Shown one piece after another: positions 16,797-25,009 of a stretch of 64,000 nucleotides of DNA (position 1 is the stretch's first letter; every line of letters begins with the position of its first letter). The position numbers and the translations under genes are program-made. The notes beneath the pieces were generated by a model. It was not told the DNA's origin. It searched no databases and worked only from the letters and a program-made list of their open reading frames with translations. The DNA is from Pseudomonas oryzihabitans. Lineage in GTDB: Bacteria; Pseudomonadota; Gammaproteobacteria; Pseudomonadales; Pseudomonadaceae. The stretch is from positions 430,822-494,821 of the forward strand of contig NZ_VDND01000003.1 in the NCBI RefSeq assembly GCF_007665395.1, read 5' to 3'.

Positions 16797-16851
16797 GACG
16801 GATTACCAGAAGGGGTGGGCGGGGAGGCTCCCGAGCGAGCCTCCTTGGCTG

Positions 16852-18063
16852 TCAGCGCTTGGCGACGCCCGCGGCGCGCGCCGCCGGACCGTTGCTGTGG
16901 ACGATCTGCTGAATCAGCTGATCGGCGTCGGCCAGCTGGTGATCGTAGACGTCGGTGCTGTAACGCGGCTGCTGCGGGGTGGTGGTGGGCAGGCGCGCAC
17001 CATCCTGGTCGTGCAGGTCGACGTCGACGATGGTCGACAGGCCGATGCGCAGCGGATGCTTGTCCAGGTTGTCGCCTTCCAGGCGAATACGGACCGGCAG
17101 GCGCTGGACGATCTTGATCCAGTTGCCGGTGGCGTTCTGCGCCGGCAGCAGCGAGAAGGCGCTGCCGGTGCCCACGCCGAGGCTTTCCACGGTGCCGCGA
17201 TAGCGCACGTCGTCGCCATAGAGGTCGGAATGGATCTCCACCGGCTGGCCGATGCGCATCTCGGCGAGCTGGGTTTCCTTGAAGTTGGCGTCGATCCAGA
17301 TCTGGTCCAGGGGCACCACGGCCATCAGCGCGGCGCCGGGCTGGACGCGGCTGCCGACCTGCACCGAGCGCTTGGCGACGTAGCCGCTGACCGGCGCCAC
17401 CAGGGTGCTGCGGGCATGGTTGAGGTAGGCCTGGCGCAGCTGGGCCGCGGCGGCCTTGACGTCCGGGTGGGAGGCGATCTCGGTGTCGTCCACCAGCGCC
17501 TGGTTGGTATCCAGTTGCTGCTGGGCGGAGGTCATGGAGCTCTGCGCGGCGACCAGGGTGTCGCGGGCGTGGGCCAGCTCTTCCTTGGAGATGGCGCCGC
17601 CCTTGGCCAGTTGCTGGCGGCGGGCGTAGTCGGCACGGGCGCGCTCGACTTCGACGCGGCGGGCGGCGACCTGGGCCTTGTAGCTGTCGACGTTGCTGTA
17701 CAGGCCGCGTACCTGACGCACGGTCTTGGCCAGGTTGGCCTCGGCGCTCTGCTGGGCGACGGCGGTGTCGCTGGGATCGAACTCCACCAGCGGCTGGCCC
17801 TGGCGGACGAAGTCGCCATCGTCCACGGCGATGCGGGTCACGGTGCCGGTGACCTGGGGCGTGATCTGCACCAGGTTGCCGTTGACGTAGGCGTCATCGG
17901 TACTGGCATGGAAGCGGCCATAGAACAGGTGGTAGCAGTAGACCCCCACGCCGGCCAGGATCACCACCAGCAGCAGGAGCAGCAGGAAGAGTTTGCGTTT
18001 GCCGGAGCGCTGCGGCTTCTGCTCCTGGGCATTGTCGTTGGAGGTTGCGGCGGAATCGGCCAT
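16852..18063 (-). CDS. emrA: EmrA/HlyD-type periplasmic adaptor
   Basis: A 403-residue membrane-fusion protein. After about 25 polar residues there is one membrane helix (KLFLLLLLLVVILAGVGVYC), then the biotinyl-lipoyl-like start STDDAYVNGNLVQITPQVTG, a long coiled coil (about 110-205) and the beta-barrel part. ATG 18063 is chosen because longer in-frame extensions are low-complexity Pro/Arg. It lies between the OprM-type gene and emrB, and is 16 nt from the former. Confidence 0.92.
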   Translation of the reverse strand: MADSAATSNDNAQEQKPQRSGKRKLFLLLLLLVVILAGVGVYCYHLFYGRFHASTDDAYVNGNLVQITPQVTGTVTRIAVDDGDFVRQGQPLVEFDPSDTAVAQQSAEANLAKTVRQVRGLYSNVDSYKAQVAARRVEVERARADYARRQQLAKGGAISKEELAHARDTLVAAQSSMTSAQQQLDTNQALVDDTEIASHPDVKAAAAQLRQAYLNHARSTLVAPVSGYVAKRSVQVGSRVQPGAALMAVVPLDQIWIDANFKETQLAEMRIGQPVEIHSDLYGDDVRYRGTVESLGVGTGSAFSLLPAQNATGNWIKIVQRLPVRIRLEGDNLDKHPLRIGLSTIVDVDLHDQDGARLPTTTPQQPRYSTDVYDHQLADADQLIQQIVHSNGPAARAAGVAKR

Positions 18064-18079
18064 GGTCGGGCTCTCGGTA

Positions 18080-19534
18080 TCAGTGTGTGGCCGCGGCGGC
18101 GGGCGCCGGCGGCAGTTTGGACGGTTGGAAACCGCCACCCAGGGCTTGCATCAGCAGCACGCCGCTGTCGACGCGGTCGGCCTGGAGGCTGGCGAGCTGG
18201 CGTTCGGCTTGCAGCAGTTGCTGCTCGACGGTGAGGGCGTCGAGGTAGTTGCCGATGCCGGCGCCATAGCGCTGCATGGCGATGTCGAAGGAGCTCTTGG
18301 CGATGTCGCGGGCCCGTTGCTGTTCGACGATCTGCTGGTCCAGCGAGCGCTGGCGGGTGATGGCGTCGGCGATGTCGCCCAGCGCCTGCACCAGGGTCTG
18401 GTTGTACTGGGCCACCGCCAGGTCATAGTCGGCGTCCCGGCTGGCGAGATCGGCGCGGCGGCGACCGCCGTCGAAGATCGGTAGCGACAGCGCCGGACCG
18501 ACGTTGAAGAAGCGTGCCGGGCTGCCGAACAGGGCGTCGCCGAGGATCGCCTTGCTGCCGGCGGCCACCGTCAGGTTCAGGTTGGGATAGAAGTTGGTCT
18601 TGCTCGCGACGATGTCCTTGCTCGCGGCTTCCACCCGCCAGCGGGCGGCGATCAGGTCCGGACGGCGGCCCGCCAGTTCGGCCGGCAGCTGGGCCGGCAG
18701 ATTCACCGCTGCCGGGGCGATCAGCTTCGGTCGCGGGATCTCGGCGCCGCGGTCCGGGCCCTTGCCCAGCAGCACGGCGAGCCGGATCTGGGCACTGCGC
18801 ACCTGTTGCTCGGCGGCGGTATGGGAGGCTGCTGCACTGGCTTCCAGGCTCTGGGTCTGCTGCAGCTGGTAGTCGCTGTCCAGCCCGGCGTCCACCCGGC
18901 GCTGGGCCAGGTCGAGCATGCCGCGGGTCCGCTCCAGATCCTGCTGGGCCACGTCCAGGTTGGCGTAGGCCAGGCCGAGCTGGTTGTAGGCGCGGCTGAC
19001 GTTGGCGGCCAGGGTCAGGCGCGCGGCCTGGCGATCCACCTCGCCGGCGCGGGCGCGACCGAGGGCGGCTTCCCAGGCGGCGCGCTGGCCACCCCAGAGG
19101 TCGAAGCTGTAGCTGCCGCTGACATCGAATTGGCGCAGGGTGCTGTAGCGGTCGCCCTGGCCCAGGGGATCGTCCGGCCGCGCCAGGCGGGAGCGGGTGA
19201 CGCCACCGTTGGCGTCGATCTGCGGATAGCGGTCGGCGTCGGCGGCGAGCACCGCGGCATCGGCCTGGCGGCTGCGCGCGTCGGCTTCCTGCAGCGAGGG
19301 GCTGTCGCGCAGGGCCTCGCGGATCAGGGTGTCGAGTTGCGCGTCGCCGAGGCGGGTCCACCAGTCGGCGCTCGGCCACTGGGCAGGCGAGAGGCGGTCG
19401 TTGGCAAAGGTCGCCTCACCCTTGAGCGTCGCCGGGTCCACGGCGTGCCCCTGGGTGTGCAGCCCCTCGGACGACACGCAGCCGGCCAGCAGCAGGGCGG
19501 CGCAGAGGGCGGTCAACGGCAGGCGGAAGGTCAT
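18080..19534 (-). CDS. NodT-family outer-membrane efflux lipoprotein (OprM/FusA type)
   Basis: A 484-residue TolC-family outer-membrane channel. The lipobox is ALLLAGC (Cys18). Two OEP repeats follow (about 60-270 and 275-470), with FPQ-like ADRYPQIDANGGV and the second repeat NFYPNLNLTVAAG. The GRRPDLIAARWRVEAA segment is characteristic of the NodT family. It starts 3 nt after the marR stop, so it is in the same operon and should be the outer-membrane exit of the EmrAB pump. Confidence 0.92.
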   Translation of the reverse strand: MTFRLPLTALCAALLLAGCVSSEGLHTQGHAVDPATLKGEATFANDRLSPAQWPSADWWTRLGDAQLDTLIREALRDSPSLQEADARSRQADAAVLAADADRYPQIDANGGVTRSRLARPDDPLGQGDRYSTLRQFDVSGSYSFDLWGGQRAAWEAALGRARAGEVDRQAARLTLAANVSRAYNQLGLAYANLDVAQQDLERTRGMLDLAQRRVDAGLDSDYQLQQTQSLEASAAASHTAAEQQVRSAQIRLAVLLGKGPDRGAEIPRPKLIAPAAVNLPAQLPAELAGRRPDLIAARWRVEAASKDIVASKTNFYPNLNLTVAAGSKAILGDALFGSPARFFNVGPALSLPIFDGGRRRADLASRDADYDLAVAQYNQTLVQALGDIADAITRQRSLDQQIVEQQRARDIAKSSFDIAMQRYGAGIGNYLDALTVEQQLLQAERQLASLQADRVDSGVLLMQALGGGFQPSKLPPAPAAAATH

Positions 19535-19537
19535 GGG

Positions 19538-20008
19538 TCAGAGGTCTCCAGAGGGCTCCGGCATCAGGCCGGAGGGGCCGAGCAGCCGGCGTAGCAGGCG
19601 TTCGAGGTCATCCAGCTCCTGGCGGTCCAGGCACTGGGTAAGGTCATTGAGGGCATCCACACCGATCTGCATGAGTTCGCTGCTCAGCGCCTTGCCCGTT
19701 TCGGTCAGCTCCAGGCGCACCTGGCGGCGGTCGCTCAGGCTGCGCACGCGGCGCAGGAGGCCCTTGGCTTCCAGGCGGTCGAGCATGCGGGTCATGGCAC
19801 CACTGTCGAGGGACAGGCAGCGGCTGAGTTCGGCCGGGGTATCGGTCAGGTCGCGGGCGAGCAGCAGCAGCACCTTGAACTGGGCAGCGGTGATGTCGTA
19901 GGGCACCAGGTGGCTGTCCAGCAGGCGATCCTTGTACTGGTTCGCGAGATGGATCAAATGGCCCACGGAGTAGCGCAGGGGAAAGTTGCTACGGTCGAAA
20001 TGTGACAT
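19538..20008 (-). CDS. MarR-family transcriptional regulator of the efflux operon
   Basis: A 156-residue winged-helix repressor. The DNA-recognition region is TPAELSRCLSLDSGAMTRMLDRLEAKGL (about 62-89), followed by the wing RVRSLSDRRQVRLELT, both typical of MarR/EmrR. ATG 20008 is preferred; an in-frame TTG at 20032 would start inside one of the candidate operators. It is the first gene of marR-oprM-emrA-emrB. Two similar palindromes upstream suggest autorepression relieved by a small phenolic or drug ligand, as in other family members. Confidence 0.92.
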   Translation of the reverse strand: MSHFDRSNFPLRYSVGHLIHLANQYKDRLLDSHLVPYDITAAQFKVLLLLARDLTDTPAELSRCLSLDSGAMTRMLDRLEAKGLLRRVRSLSDRRQVRLELTETGKALSSELMQIGVDALNDLTQCLDRQELDDLERLLRRLLGPSGLMPEPSGDL

Positions 20009-20014
20009 TGCAGT

Positions 20015-20029
20015 ATCTGCCCAGGCAAT
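20015..20029. promoter_or_regulatory. second MarR-type operator
   Basis: ATCTGCCCAGGCAAT, core TGCCCAGGCA (TGCCTGGGCA on the other strand), differs from the core of the palindrome at 20046-20059 by one base. It ends 7 nt before the marR start, so binding here would block translation initiation or transcription elongation. Confidence 0.6.
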
Positions 20030-20045
20030 CAAGCGGTTCCAGAAT

Positions 20046-20059
20046 ACTGCCTAGGCAGT
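20046..20059. promoter_or_regulatory. perfect 14-bp palindrome, main MarR-type operator
   Basis: ACTGCCTAGGCAGT is a perfect inverted repeat upstream of marR. It is about 30 bp, three helical turns, from the second copy. Size and position fit a MarR dimer site. Confidence 0.7.
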
Positions 20060-20189
20060 GAAATATTCAGACAACATTGCGCAGGGCTGAGTTGCACATT
20101 CTGAAACAATTGGAAAAGTAGGCTGGCCGCTCTTGTCCCGTACCGGTCTCCACGTCGATCATGGACCGCTCTATCCAGTCGAACCCTTC

Positions 20190-21128
20190 ATGAACGCTTC
20201 CTTCGATCCAGACCGACTGCGCGGCGCCCTGGTGCCCCTGCACCGCGACCTCGCGCCCGCGGACGAGCACCAGGCCTATCGCAGCTTCTACCGCCTCGCG
20301 GACCGTCGCGCCCGCCTGGAGGTGACGGTCGCCCTGGGAGCGCTGGCGGCGGGCGACTATCAGCTCGCGGTGCAGGCCTGGTGGCCACCGGCGCCACGCG
20401 GCAGCGTGCTGCTGTTGCACGGCTACTACGATCACATGGGGCTCTACGGTCATGTGGTGGACTGGGCGCTGTCACGCCGGCTGGCGGTGCTGGCCTGCGA
20501 CCTGCCCGGGCACGGGTTGTCGAGCGGCGCCCGCGCCAGCATTAGGGACTTCGCCGAATACCAGACCGTCCTGACGGCCCTGATCGGCGAGGCGCGGCGC
20601 CTGGACCTGCCCCGGCCCTGGCACCTGCTCGGCCAGAGTACCGGCGGCGCCATTTTGCTGGACTATCTGCTCAGGGGGGAGCCCGCGCCCGAGCTGGGCG
20701 AGACGGTGTTGCTGGCCCCCCTGGTGCGGCCCCATGCCTGGCGCCAGGGCCTGTGGACCTATCGACTGGTGAAGCCCTTCGTCCGCGCCTTGCCGCGGCG
20801 CTTCTCGGTGAATTCCGGCGATCCGGCCTTTCTCGACTTCCTGCAGCGCGACGGGCTGCAGCCGCGGCAGCTACCCGCCCAGTGGGTGGGTGCCCTGGCG
20901 CGCTGGATTCCGCAACTGGAAGCCGCGCCGGTCAGCACGCGCAGCCCGCTGGTGATCCAGGGGGAGCAGGATTTCACCGTGGACTGGCGACACAACCTGG
21001 GGATTCTGGACGCCAAGTTCGCCCGGCCCGAGGTGCTGCGCCTGCCGGAGGCGCGGCACCACCTGGTCAACGAGACCGAGGCCCTGCGCCAGCGCTATTT
21101 CCGCTGGCTCGACGAGCGCCTTACCTAG
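20190..21128 (+). CDS. alpha/beta hydrolase (lysophospholipase/monoacylglycerol lipase-like)
   Basis: A 312-residue serine hydrolase of the Hydrolase_4 group. The oxyanion region is VLLLHGYYDHMGLYG, the nucleophile is in GQSTGG, the acid in IQGEQDFTVDW and the His in ARHHLVNE. There is no signal peptide. ATG 20190 is used; an in-frame TTG at 20133 would add 19 residues and cannot be excluded because neither has a strong ribosome site. The substrate is not predictable. It is convergent with the next gene, 6 nt apart. Confidence 0.85.
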   Translation: MNASFDPDRLRGALVPLHRDLAPADEHQAYRSFYRLADRRARLEVTVALGALAAGDYQLAVQAWWPPAPRGSVLLLHGYYDHMGLYGHVVDWALSRRLAVLACDLPGHGLSSGARASIRDFAEYQTVLTALIGEARRLDLPRPWHLLGQSTGGAILLDYLLRGEPAPELGETVLLAPLVRPHAWRQGLWTYRLVKPFVRALPRRFSVNSGDPAFLDFLQRDGLQPRQLPAQWVGALARWIPQLEAAPVSTRSPLVIQGEQDFTVDWRHNLGILDAKFARPEVLRLPEARHHLVNETEALRQRYFRWLDERLT

Positions 21129-21134
21129 GACGGC

Positions 21135-21872
21135 CTACTGACCACCGCCACCCAGGGCGGCGCGCAGCGCGACCACGGCTGCCTGGTAATAGGCATTGCC
21201 ATTGGCCGAGCTGGCGAAGTCGGCGAACTGGCCGAGTTCGCTGTCGTTGAGGCTGCGGTAGACGTAAAGCAGGGTATTTTCCAGGTCACCCGCGTTCATC
21301 TGCTGGATGAACCTCTGCCGCTGCTGCTCGATCATGCCGCCGGATTGCTGCTGGCCCAGCAGGCCCGGCAGCATCGAGCTGAGGCTGTCGGCGGCGAGGC
21401 CCGCCAGGGCCACGCTGACCTCGGCCCCGGCTTCCCGGACCGGCAGGGCCGCGGCCAGGCGCTTGGCCTGGGCCCGGCGCGCGGCGCTGGCCTGCTGCTG
21501 GGGTACGCCGTTGGCGTTCTTGGCCAACTGGTCGCTACGGGTGGCGGCGATCTCGGCGGCGACCACCTTGCGGCCCACCGGCGACTGGAAGAATTGCAGC
21601 GCCGGACCGTCGGCGGGGAGGCTCTGGCGCAAGGCGGCCAGGGCGCGCTGGTCGATGGCGGCCGCCGTGTAGCGCTTGTTGCTGTTGTCCACCAGGCTCT
21701 GGTAGAGCGCCGGCGGCAGGCTGTTCTGGTAGCGCTGCTGGGCCGCCTGCAGGGCGTCGCGGAAATGTCCCCGCTGCTCCGGCCAACCGGCGGCCTGATA
21801 GAGACTGACCGTGTCGTCGGCCAGGGCGGGCAGGCTGATGGCGAAGAGCAGGGAAGCGAACAGAACGCGCAT
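21135..21872 (-). CDS. exported DUF2059-like protein
   Basis: A 245-residue protein with a Sec signal (VLFASLLFAISLPALA). The central FFQSPVGRKVVAAEIA and the final LNDSELGQFADFASSANG resemble DUF2059 repeats, found in periplasmic proteins of unknown function. Residues about 130-200 are helical and Gln/Ala rich. ATG 21872 begins MRVLF at the signal peptide; a longer start seven codons upstream is less likely. Confidence 0.7.
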   Translation of the reverse strand: MRVLFASLLFAISLPALADDTVSLYQAAGWPEQRGHFRDALQAAQQRYQNSLPPALYQSLVDNSNKRYTAAAIDQRALAALRQSLPADGPALQFFQSPVGRKVVAAEIAATRSDQLAKNANGVPQQQASAARRAQAKRLAAALPVREAGAEVSVALAGLAADSLSSMLPGLLGQQQSGGMIEQQRQRFIQQMNAGDLENTLLYVYRSLNDSELGQFADFASSANGNAYYQAAVVALRAALGGGGQ

Positions 21873-22051
21873 GGACACCTCGGGCAGCGGCACGGAGCCG
21901 GAAAGTCCGCCATTGTCGGCAACCCCAGGCTGGCTGTCGAGGCGCTCATCCCGGGCATTCGTCGCCTGGTCCAGCCAGGCGCGCAGCCGTGGCCGACTTC
22001 TCTTACACTCGGCATCCCGCCGGCCACGCCCGGTCTTTCACGGTTTTCGCG

Positions 22052-22684
22052 ATGGCTCTGCACCCCGAGCATCCCCTGCTGCAACGTATCGTCGAGGATC
22101 TCGCCGAGCATGGCTGGTCGCGGCAGAGCATCTTCCTGCCGCTGGACCTCACCGCCGACCTGGCCGCCGAGTGCCGGTTGCGCCATGCCCGGGGCGAACT
22201 CGAGCGCGCCGGCATCGGCCGTGGCGACAGTCCGCTGATCCGCGAGGGAGTGCGTGGCGATCACATCGCCTGGCTGGAGGCGGACGACGCCCACCCGGGC
22301 GTGCAACGCTACCTGCAGCTCATGGATACCCTGCGCGAGGCCTTCAACCGCACCCTGTTCCTGGGCTTAGAGGACTACGAGAGCCACTTCGCCCTCTATC
22401 CGCCTGGCGCCTTCTATGCCCGGCATCTGGATCGCTTCCGCGACGACGACCGGCGCATGGTCTCCCTGGTCCTCTATCTCAACGACGCCTGGCTACCGGA
22501 GCAGGGCGGCGAATTGCGGCTCTACCTCGACGAGCAGCGGCACCAGGACGTCCTGCCGCTGGGGGGCAGCCTGGTCTGCTTTCTCTCCGGCCAACTGCCC
22601 CACGAGGTACTGCCCGCCACCCGCGAGCGGCTGTCGCTGACCGGCTGGTTCCGTCGCCGGGGTGACAATCCGCTGCAGGGTTAG
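22052..22684 (+). CDS. 2-oxoglutarate/Fe(II)-dependent dioxygenase (prolyl 4-hydroxylase-like)
   Basis: A 210-residue cytoplasmic protein with the double-stranded beta-helix of the 2OG-Fe(II) superfamily. The iron ligands are HLD in FYARHLDRF and His in QLPHEVLP; the following Arg pair (RERLSLTGWFRR) would bind the 2-oxoglutarate carboxylate. The pattern EQGGELRLYLD is typical of SM-20/PhyH-type bacterial enzymes. ATG 22052 is preferred over an in-frame GTG at 21989. The substrate is unknown; some relatives hydroxylate EF-Tu. Confidence 0.87.
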   Translation: MALHPEHPLLQRIVEDLAEHGWSRQSIFLPLDLTADLAAECRLRHARGELERAGIGRGDSPLIREGVRGDHIAWLEADDAHPGVQRYLQLMDTLREAFNRTLFLGLEDYESHFALYPPGAFYARHLDRFRDDDRRMVSLVLYLNDAWLPEQGGELRLYLDEQRHQDVLPLGGSLVCFLSGQLPHEVLPATRERLSLTGWFRRRGDNPLQG

Positions 22685-22714
22685 CGCTAGGCTGGTGGGA
22701 CTATCGGAGGCGCC

Positions 22715-23209
22715 ATGGAAAAGATACTGGTGAGTCGCTGCCTGCTGGGGCACCGGGTGCGCTACGACGGCGGCGCCCATGGTCCCTTCGATCTGCTGGG
22801 CGTCTGGCAGGGGGAGGGGCGCATCGTGCCCCTCTGCCCGGAAGTGGCGGGCGGTCTGCCGACCCCGCGGCCACCGGCGGAAATCCCCGGGGGCCAGGGC
22901 GGCGCCGTGCTCGACGGCCGCCTGCCGGTGGTGACCGACAGCGGCGCGGACGTGACCGCCGCCTTCGTCACCGGTGCCGAAGCCGCCCTCGAACTGATCG
23001 CGCGGCATGGCATCCGCCTGGCGGTGCTCAAGGCGCGCAGTCCGTCCTGCGGCAACCGGGAAAACTACGATGGCAGCTTCAGCGGCACCCGGGTCGCGGG
23101 CGAGGGGGTCACGGCGGCGGCGCTGAAGCGCGCGGGCGTCGCCGTGTTCAACGAGACCGAACTGGCCGCTGCGCAGCACTGGCTCGCGGCGCTGGAAGGC
23201 AACGCCTAG
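22715..23209 (+). CDS. TudS/DUF523 family protein (possible thiouracil desulfidase)
   Basis: A 164-residue protein of DUF523, a family in which TudS has been shown to convert thiouracils to uracil with an iron-sulfur cluster. The three invariant cysteines are Cys9 (SRCLLG), Cys41 (PLCPEVAGGLPTPR) and Cys112 (KARSPSCG). No second (DUF1722) domain is fused. It follows the 2OG oxygenase by 30 nt with a GGAGG site. Its last four bases CTAG are shared with the stop of the opposing small gene. Confidence 0.87.
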   Translation: MEKILVSRCLLGHRVRYDGGAHGPFDLLGVWQGEGRIVPLCPEVAGGLPTPRPPAEIPGGQGGAVLDGRLPVVTDSGADVTAAFVTGAEAALELIARHGIRLAVLKARSPSCGNRENYDGSFSGTRVAGEGVTAAALKRAGVAVFNETELAAAQHWLAALEGNA

Positions 23210-23406
23210 AGGGTTTCCGGGTAGCGGCCCAGCAGGCTGTGGAAGTGCGCCTTCTGCACGAAACAGCCCTTGGGAAACCGCCAGCCCACCAGTTCGCCAG
23301 GCCGCTTCTCGAGGTTCTGGGCGAAGACGGTGGCGCCCATGGCGCGCGCCAGGGCGGCATATTCGCGCAGGGGGACCTTAACGACAGGAACATCCGGGCT
23401 GATCAT
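23206..23406 (-). CDS. small hypothetical protein convergent with TudS
   Basis: A 66-residue protein (MISPDVPVVKVPLREYAALA to FHSLLGRYPETL) with no signal or membrane segment. The central EKRPGELVGWRFPKGCFVQK is well structured in composition and codon use is like the neighbours, so it is probably real. No family is recognised. Its stop overlaps the TudS stop on the other strand through CTAG. Confidence 0.6.
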   Translation of the reverse strand: MISPDVPVVKVPLREYAALARAMGATVFAQNLEKRPGELVGWRFPKGCFVQKAHFHSLLGRYPETL

Positions 23407-23528
23407 GGGCGCTCTGCTGGGTGGATCGCCCACGCGCGCAACGACGCGCGCGGCGAGTCCACAGGTGACTTGCCAGGCTTATCGGCACCCCCTCGCGGAA
23501 CTTCAGCCCCGCGATGAAATGAGCGCGG

Positions 23529-24887
23529 CTAGTCCGCGGCGCGCGGCGTTTCCGGGAGGAACCAGTTCAGCAGCAGGGCGCAGAGGCCGCCGGTGGCGAC
23601 GCCCGACTCCAGCACCGCGCGCAGGCCGGCCGGCAGGTGCGCGAGGAATTCCGGGACCTGGGAAATGCCCAGGCCGAGCGCCAGGGACACGGCGATGATC
23701 AGCAGTGCCCGGCGATCCAGGTCGACGCCGGCGAGGATGTTGATCCCCGAGGCCGCCACCGCACCGAACATCACCATGGCCGCGCCGCCGAGCACCGGCT
23801 CGGGCACCGCCTGGATGACCCCCGCCACCGTCGGGAACAGCCCCAGCAGCACCAGGAGGGCGGCGATCCACAGGCCGACGTGGCGACTGGCGATGCCGGT
23901 CAGCTGGATCACGCCGTTGTTCTGCGCGAACACCGAGCTGGGAAAGGTATTGAACAGGCCGGCCAGCAGCGAGTTGGCGCCATTGACCAGCACCCCGCCC
24001 TTGATCCGCTGCATCCACAGCGGGCCTTCCACCGGCTCCCGGGAGACCTTGCTGGTGGCGGTGATGTCGCCGATGGCCTCCAGCGAGGTCACCAGGTAGA
24101 TCACCAGCAGGGGCACGAACAGCGACCAGGAAAAGCCCAGGCCGAAGTGCAGCGGCAGGGGGATCTGCACCCAGGCGGCCGTGTGCAGGCCGGTGAAGTC
24201 CAGCCGGCCCAGCCAGGCGGCCAGGGCGTAGCCCAGCAGCAGAGCGACGACGATGGCGCTGCTGCGCAGGCCGCGTACGGGCAGGCGATTGACCACCACG
24301 ATGGTCGCCAGCACCGTGCCCGAGAGCAGCAGGTTCTCGCCGTTGGCGAAGGTGCCGTTGCCCAGGGCGGTGAAGCCGCCACCCATGCTGATCAGGCCGA
24401 CCTTGATCAGCGTCAGGCCGATCATCAGTACCACGATGCCGGTCACCAGCGGGGTGATGAGGCGCTTGACGAAGGGCAGCACCCGCGACACCCCCATCTC
24501 GACGAAGGAGCCGGCCATGACCACGCCGAAGATGGCGGCCATCACGGCTTCCACCGGGGTGCCGTTCTTCACCATCAGGGCGCCACCGGCGATCAGCGGG
24601 CCGACGAAGTTGAAACTGGTGCCCTGGACGATCAGCAGCCCGGCGCCGAAGGGGCCGAAGCGCCGGCACTGGACGAAGGTGGCGATGCCGGAGATCAACA
24701 GCGACAGGGAGACGATCAGGTTGGTATCGCGCGGGGCGACGCCCAGTGCCTGGCAGATCAGCAGGCCGGGGGTGACGATGGGCACGATGATCGCCAGCAG
24801 GTGCTGGATGGCGGCCAGCAGGGCGATCAGCGGACGCGGGCGGTCGGCGGGGCCGTAGAGCAGTTCGGAGCGGGGAGTCTGGGACAT
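23529..24887 (-). CDS. NCS2-family xanthine/uracil permease
   Basis: A 452-residue inner-membrane purine or pyrimidine:proton symporter, with about 14 helices. The NAT signature is QNNGVIQLTGIASR (near residue 318), and the TM1 and TM8 regions (QHLLAIIVPIVTPGLL; TSLEAIGDITATS) match the XanP/XanQ-like group. It is a single gene on the minus strand. The nearby TudS-like gene handles (thio)uracil in its studied relatives, but no shared operon is seen. Confidence 0.9.
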   Translation of the reverse strand: MSQTPRSELLYGPADRPRPLIALLAAIQHLLAIIVPIVTPGLLICQALGVAPRDTNLIVSLSLLISGIATFVQCRRFGPFGAGLLIVQGTSFNFVGPLIAGGALMVKNGTPVEAVMAAIFGVVMAGSFVEMGVSRVLPFVKRLITPLVTGIVVLMIGLTLIKVGLISMGGGFTALGNGTFANGENLLLSGTVLATIVVVNRLPVRGLRSSAIVVALLLGYALAAWLGRLDFTGLHTAAWVQIPLPLHFGLGFSWSLFVPLLVIYLVTSLEAIGDITATSKVSREPVEGPLWMQRIKGGVLVNGANSLLAGLFNTFPSSVFAQNNGVIQLTGIASRHVGLWIAALLVLLGLFPTVAGVIQAVPEPVLGGAAMVMFGAVAASGINILAGVDLDRRALLIIAVSLALGLGISQVPEFLAHLPAGLRAVLESGVATGGLCALLLNWFLPETPRAAD

Positions 24888-25009
24888 GGGCGGATCGTCG
24901 CGGCAAAGCGCCGATCTTACCGGATGCCCGTCACGGGGCGCAGGACTTCGCCCCGGGCTGCCCGGCGACCTGGTGGCCGGCGGGTAGCCCGGGTGCGACG
25001 GCGCACGCC

